NCBI RefSeq assembly: GCF_023715225.1
Contig: NZ_JAMBNS010000005.1
Span: 62,001 to 126,000 of the forward strand
Source of the DNA: Robertmurraya korlensis
GTDB lineage: Bacteria; Bacillota; Bacilli; Bacillales; Cytobacillaceae
DNA length: 64,000 nt
Direction: 5' to 3'
Below, piece by piece: positions 60,623 through 64,000 of this stretch. Positions within the stretch are counted from its first letter, which is position 1. Each line of letters opens with the position of its first letter. A model generated the notes under the pieces. That model had not been told where the DNA came from, made no database searches, and saw only the letters and a list, made by a program, of their open reading frames with translations. The position numbers and the translations under genes were made by a program.

Positions 60623-60830
60623 TCATAATACGAATATATTTTGAAATCAAGACATATGCTCTTTTTCAGAAAATATAATTTTTATTTTAAGATAGTACCA
60701 TAAGAAAATGAAAGAGAAGGAATAGTGAACTGGATTGTTGAACTAGCGAATGTGAATCACATCAATGGAATATGCATTTTAAGCCCAGGTACTGTTAAAA
60801 AGCTGATGATGATTTCATTGTGTTTGAATA

Positions 60831-60853
60831 ATAACCGGAAAAATTCCGTTTAA
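60831..60853. repeat. 23-bp palindromic repeat, copy 1
   Basis: ATAACCGGA-AAAAT-TCCGTTTAA. First of four copies with 9-5-9 geometry; this one is the most diverged in the right arm. Confidence 0.6.
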
Positions 60854-60881
60854 TTTGGGAAATACCCATATTCCCTTAAGA

Positions 60882-60904
60882 ATAAGCGGAGTTTTTCCGC
60901 TTAT
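60882..60904. repeat. 23-bp palindromic repeat, copy 2
   Basis: ATAAGCGGA-GTTTT-TCCGCTTAT, with perfectly complementary 9-bp arms; probably closest to the ancestral unit. Confidence 0.7.
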
Positions 60905-60942
60905 CTGATTAAAATCTTTGAATTTTGGCTTATTTAGAGAAG

Positions 60943-60965
60943 TTAACCGGAATTCCTCCGCTTAT
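60943..60965. repeat. 23-bp palindromic repeat, copy 3
   Basis: TTAACCGGA-ATTCC-TCCGCTTAT. Confidence 0.65.
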
Positions 60966-60994
60966 CTCTACTTCTTAAGCTTCCTCTATTTACA

Positions 60995-61017
60995 TTAACC
61001 GGAAATTCTCCGCCTAT
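60995..61017. repeat. 23-bp palindromic repeat, copy 4
   Basis: TTAACCGGA-AATTC-TCCGCCTAT. The four copies are separated by 28, 38 and 29 bp of unrelated sequence. Confidence 0.65.
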
Positions 61018-61101
61018 TCATTCTCTTACCTATATAGGGAACAGAACCCGTTAATCAATGTATACTGATTTTTTTGTAAGCATAAAAAAGAATAGTCTTC
61101 C

Positions 61102-61131
61102 TTGACATTGATAATCATTATCAATTATTAT
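61102..61131 (+). promoter_or_regulatory. Promoter with Fur box 1
   Basis: TTGACA (61102-61107) and TATTAT (61126-61131) with 18-bp spacing. The spacer is filled by ATTGATAAT-C-ATTATCAAT (61107-61125), a perfect 9-1-9 Fur box. Iron-loaded Fur would block this promoter. Confidence 0.85.
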
Positions 61132-61148
61132 GTAGTTAAGTTGATGGT

Positions 61149-61167
61149 AATGATAATCATTTTCATT
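61149..61167 (+). promoter_or_regulatory. Fur box 2
   Basis: AATGATAAT-C-ATTTTCATT, an imperfect second Fur box 23 bp after the first, downstream of the transcription start. Confidence 0.7.
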
Positions 61168-61204
61168 TAAAATTTTACCCTATTACCGGGAGGGAAAAAG
61201 ATCA

Positions 61205-61318
61205 ATGACGATCCTCACGTGTGAATGGTGCGGTTTTACAGAAAAACAAACAGAACCAAGTAACAACATGGAACCTTGTCCATGTTGCGGTTTATATGAA
61301 GAGGAGTTAGAAAACTAA
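61205..61318 (+). CDS. Small Fur-regulated zinc-ribbon-like protein (37 aa)
   Basis: A short frame with GGGAGGG 10 nt upstream. The product MTILTCEWCGFTEKQ...MEPCPCCGLYEEELEN has two cysteine pairs (C-x2-C and C-x-C-C) arranged as a mini zinc ribbon or rubredoxin-like knuckle. It is the first gene after two Fur boxes and precedes two unknown genes. It could bind iron or zinc; no family recognised. Confidence 0.75.
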   Translation: MTILTCEWCGFTEKQTEPSNNMEPCPCCGLYEEELEN

Positions 61319-61335
61319 AAAAGGAGGACTTCTTT

Positions 61336-61962
61336 ATGTCAAAACGTTTAGTAGAGTCATTTATCCAAAGTCCATATCATGTAAATGATTTGAGTTGTTG
61401 GAGACATGAAGTTCAACTTATGATTAATCAGGTTGTCCAGCATTATTTTCAACTACCTAGAAACATACAAAATTCGATCAGCTTTATGAAATTATTTGAT
61501 ACATATCGAAAGAATTTGAATATAGCAGGTTTTGAGTCTGTCACTCATTATTGTATGGTAATGGCAAAGATTACCGATCATTTACTTACTTTCCTATCAA
61601 GTGAGGCTAAACAAGTACCACAGCTCTATTACTACCAACGTCAAGAAGAGCTTCTTGAGGAAAGGGAACCTTCAATTTCCTTAAATGTAGAGTTGACAGA
61701 ATATTCTAGTAAATTATATACTATGAAAAAATATTTATTATTGGCAGATGAAAAGTTGATTAAACTTTTTCAATTAGTAATGTCGGTTTACTCGGTACAT
61801 GTATACGGAAACCTACCTGACAAGGTTCAAATAGTAACTTTGTTGGACGGCAAGGCATATGAATATTCTCCGACGATGGAGGATGTCATGCTTGGTCAAC
61901 AGTATGTAAAGGATTTGAAGGAAACGAAAAAGAGACAAGAAAGCTGGGGGAGAAGATTATGA
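61336..61962 (+). CDS. Hypothetical protein, second gene of Fur-regulated operon
   Basis: A 208-residue soluble, mainly helical protein (RLVESFIQSPYHVNDLSCWR; ISFMKLFDTYRKNLNIAGFE; THYCMVMAKITDHLLTFL). No signal peptide or membrane segment. AAAGGAGG precedes the ATG, 18 bp after the small zinc-ribbon gene. It overlaps the next gene by 4 bp. I do not recognise a family. Context suggests an iron-limitation response. Confidence 0.75.
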   Translation: MSKRLVESFIQSPYHVNDLSCWRHEVQLMINQVVQHYFQLPRNIQNSISFMKLFDTYRKNLNIAGFESVTHYCMVMAKITDHLLTFLSSEAKQVPQLYYYQRQEELLEEREPSISLNVELTEYSSKLYTMKKYLLLADEKLIKLFQLVMSVYSVHVYGNLPDKVQIVTLLDGKAYEYSPTMEDVMLGQQYVKDLKETKKRQESWGRRL

Positions 61963-62363
61963 AACCAACACCTTATATCGCTGTAAATACATTTGACCAT
62001 CAAATTGACTGCTTCTGCCCAGATGCGGACCATAGCGAGGTAGTTACTATTCATAGGGGCGACATTATCGAAATTTCTCCAGAACGGAAATACACGGTGA
62101 TCAATGGCTGGTATGCATTAGTGATCATCAATCAAAGTTGCTCGTTTTACATGGCTGTTGAGGATATTGAATGGTACTTTACAAAAGAACAACTGATTTC
62201 TATGTTAGATGTAGATCTTCAGATTAATTATTATCAATATAAAATCAACCAAGCTCTCGATGAGGGTGATGAAAAAGCCTTTATGAATTTCACAGATAAA
62301 ATGAACCACTCCTATGAAATGAAGGGAAAATTATTAATGTATTTACGGAATGTTGCTGTTTAA
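61959..62363 (+). CDS. Hypothetical protein with IDEAL-like C-terminus, third gene of Fur-regulated operon
   Basis: A 134-residue protein. Residues 1-75 are beta-rich (YIAVNTFDHQIDCFCPDADH; GDIIEISPERKYTVINGWYA), perhaps an SH3-like barrel. Residues about 84-115 (LDVDLQINYYQYKINQALDE, GDEKAFMNFTDKM) look like an IDEAL-type interaction helix. The start overlaps the previous stop (ATGA), so translation is coupled. Confidence 0.72.
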   Translation: MKPTPYIAVNTFDHQIDCFCPDADHSEVVTIHRGDIIEISPERKYTVINGWYALVIINQSCSFYMAVEDIEWYFTKEQLISMLDVDLQINYYQYKINQALDEGDEKAFMNFTDKMNHSYEMKGKLLMYLRNVAV

Positions 62364-62378
62364 ACAAGTGGTTTAATC

Positions 62379-62408
62379 GTCCTTCACCGATGTAGTGAGG
62401 GACTTTTC
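62379..62408 (+). terminator. Terminator of Fur-regulated operon
   Basis: GTCCTTCAC / GTGAGGGAC stem (one mismatch) with a 7-nt loop, then TTTTCT. Confidence 0.8.
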
Positions 62409-62501
62409 TATTATTTAATAAGGAAGACGGTTCAACAAAGAGCACCCACCAAAAACCTTCATCCTCTAGTAAAATTTTCGTCATAATTTGTTCATATTTT
62501 T

Positions 62502-62531
62502 ACGTTATCATACAAGTACGAATGATAACGT
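62502..62531. promoter_or_regulatory. 30-bp palindrome upstream of PBP gene
   Basis: ACGTTATCAT-N10-ATGATAACGT, perfect 10-bp arms, about 45 bp before the PBP start. No T-run follows, so it is more likely an operator than a terminator. Confidence 0.6.
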
Positions 62532-62576
62532 GGGACTTGATTCCCTTTTTTATGAAAGGAGTACTTGCAAGCAGTT

Positions 62577-64000
62577 ATGGGAAAGAAGAGGAAAAACAAG
62601 ATACTCTTTACTCGGATGAATATTCTCTTTTTTATTGTCTTTTTGCTGTTTTCGACTTTGATTATTCGACTGGGAAAAATACAAATTGTCCAAGGAGAGG
62701 AATACGCGAAGGAAAGTGAAAAGACGACGACCACCGTTTATTCCTGGACGACTCCTCGTGGAAAGATATATGACCGAGACGGAAATGTTTTAGTGGAAAA
62801 CGAGGCCATTTTCACATTATCGTACATCAATCCTTCGAACGAGCACAACCAGCAGGAAAGACTTGAATTGGCACAAAAGATTGCTGGATTAATTGAAGTA
62901 GGAACGGAAAATGTAAAAGAGCGAGACAAAAAAGATTATTGGATTTTTACTAGAAAAGAAGAAGCATACGCGAAGGTGAGCGCAGAAGAACAAGCAAACT
63001 TAGATGACAATGAAGAGTATCAACTGATCTTGGAGCGAATTACGGAAGAAGAGTTAGCGTCCATTACAGCTGCGGAAATGGAAGTTCTTGCGATTAAAAG
63101 AGAAATGGATGTGGATAGCTCTTCAATCAAACGAATCAAGATGGGATTAACGACGAAAGAAATGGCCATCATCAATGAGCGTCTGGAAGAGCTTCCTGGT
63201 TTCGAAGTCAAAGTGGACTCTACGCGAAAATATGTATATGGTAATACACTTCGTCAGCTATTTGGCAATGTCGGCCAAATTCCAGAAGAAGCAGTCGATA
63301 CGTATAAAAGTAATGGGTACCAATTGAGTGACCTTGTTGGTACAAGCTTTATTGAGCAACAATACGAAACCTGGCTTAGCGGGACGAAGGAAAAACAAAC
63401 GTATGTTCAAGATAAGAAGGGTAACCTTATTGAAGGAGAAGTGACGCCAGGGGAATCGGGGAAAGATCTGATTCTCACGATTGATTTGGCTCTCCAGCAA
63501 GAAGCAGAGAAAATCATCGAGGAAGAGTTGAAAAAGGACAGTGGTGCGAGTGAAGCTTATGCGGTCGTAACCAATCCGCAAACAGGAGAGATTCTTGCGA
63601 TTGCTGGGAAAAGTGAAGAGAACGGTGAGATCAGTGATGAAACATACGGGGCATTATATAATGCCTATGCAATGGGTTCGGCAGTTAAAGGGGCAACCGT
63701 GTTAACAGGATATGAAACAGGAGTCATTTCTCCAGGAGATACGTTCTTTGACAGTCCGATTAAAATTGCTGGCACTCCAACGAAAAAGTCTTACCAGAAT
63801 ATGGGGACGATTAATGATCTTACCGCTCTCGAGCGATCATCGAATGTGTATATGTTCCATATCGCTATGAAAATAGGAAACTATGATTATGCCAAAAAAG
63901 AAGGTTTTCGCGATCCAGATGAAGCCTATGCAATCATGAGAAAGTTTTTCAATCAATTCGGTTTGGGAGTAAAAACAGAAATTGATCTTCCGAGTGAAGC
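62577..64000 (+). CDS. Class B penicillin-binding protein, PbpA/PbpH type (3' end outside window)
   Basis: The frame is open to the window's end (474 codons seen). A short cytoplasmic basic stretch and one membrane helix (NILFFIVFLLFSTLIIRL) are followed by the KIQIVQGEEYA and TPRGKIYDRDGNVL segments of the dimerisation domain. The transpeptidase domain has the catalytic Ser in MGSAVKGATVLTG (S-x-x-K) and SSN in ERSSNVYMFHIA; KTG lies beyond the edge. This pattern matches elongation-specific PBP2A/PbpH of Bacillus. ATG 62577 is 15 nt after AAAGGAG; TTG 62565 is an alternative. Confidence 0.93.
   Translation, partial: MGKKRKNKILFTRMNILFFIVFLLFSTLIIRLGKIQIVQGEEYAKESEKTTTTVYSWTTPRGKIYDRDGNVLVENEAIFTLSYINPSNEHNQQERLELAQKIAGLIEVGTENVKERDKKDYWIFTRKEEAYAKVSAEEQANLDDNEEYQLILERITEEELASITAAEMEVLAIKREMDVDSSSIKRIKMGLTTKEMAIINERLEELPGFEVKVDSTRKYVYGNTLRQLFGNVGQIPEEAVDTYKSNGYQLSDLVGTSFIEQQYETWLSGTKEKQTYVQDKKGNLIEGEVTPGESGKDLILTIDLALQQEAEKIIEEELKKDSGASEAYAVVTNPQTGEILAIAGKSEENGEISDETYGALYNAYAMGSAVKGATVLTGYETGVISPGDTFFDSPIKIAGTPTKKSYQNMGTINDLTALERSSNVYMFHIAMKIGNYDYAKKEGFRDPDEAYAIMRKFFNQFGLGVKTEIDLPSE

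Noticed and set aside
60831-61017. Possible CRISPR array
   Set aside because: The units are palindromic and only loosely conserved, spacers differ in length (28-38 bp), and no cas genes are nearby.

Overview
The window looks like chromosomal DNA of an AT-rich, spore-forming-type Bacillaceae (Bacillus sensu lato, for example a Neobacillus/Peribacillus-like lineage; genus is inferred, not shown). The evidence is strong GGAGG-type ribosome sites, many TTG/GTG starts, divergent gltC-gltAB, a kamA-yokU pair, NamA/YqjM, IDEAL-domain proteins, a T-box in front of leuA, paired SMR pumps and a PbpA-type PBP. I saw no rRNA, tRNA, insertion sequence or CRISPR array.

Layout. 1-6.1 kb: end of an aldehyde dehydrogenase, an MlrC-like M81 peptidase, then an apparent lysine island (GNAT acetyltransferase, lysine 2,3-aminomutase, YokU, LysP-type permease). 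6.2-8.4 kb: a hidden 36-aa membrane protein and a macro-domain/VWA gene pair. 8.4-11.8 kb: LysR regulator, a thiolase broken by an internal deletion, and an intact two-subunit 3-oxoacid CoA-transferase. 12-14 kb: small membrane protein, AraC remnant and a zinc-ribbon PrsW-type membrane protease. 14-21 kb: gltC, gltA and gltB (glutamate synthase). 21-25 kb: HU paralogue, secreted GH3 glycosidase with a cre site, small coiled-coil gene and an MTHFS-like gene.

25.4-37.5 kb holds the largest single unit: a CdaR-type regulator followed by a tightly packed series: GlcD/GlcF oxidase, DctPQM TRAP transporter, SDR, PPC/DUF296 protein, acyl-CoA ligase, SCP2-type thiolase and DUF35 zinc-ribbon partner, then a BASS-type carrier. 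It reads as import, oxidation, CoA activation and thiolytic cleavage of an unidentified hydroxy acid. 37.6-48 kb is mixed: an internally deleted MFS gene, three VOC proteins, small membrane proteins, an FAD monooxygenase, a phosphoesterase, an APC permease with a D-threonine-aldolase-like enzyme, and T-box-controlled leuA.

48-52 kb: a type I (Hol_Tox-like) toxin locus, a frameshifted small gene, and an Rrf2 regulator followed by a cysteine-less HesB-like protein, an IDEAL-domain protein, thioredoxin and NamA. Three TGTAA-N9-TTACA sites mark the first three of those genes. 52-60.6 kb: secreted esterase, DinB remnant, CAP-domain protein, a ParA-like ATPase with a duplicated SAP-like partner, and two regulator-plus-detoxification sets (TetR/SMR pair, MarR/nitroreductase). 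60.8-62.4 kb: four copies of a 23-bp palindrome, then two Fur boxes driving three uncharacterised genes. The window ends inside a PbpA-type penicillin-binding protein preceded by a 30-bp palindrome.

The best candidates for undescribed biology are the Fur-box operon, the Rrf2 regulon with its cysteine-free HesB protein, the GlcDF-TRAP-thiolase operon, and the ParA/SAP-like pair. All functional links are inferred from gene order and motifs; no searches were run.
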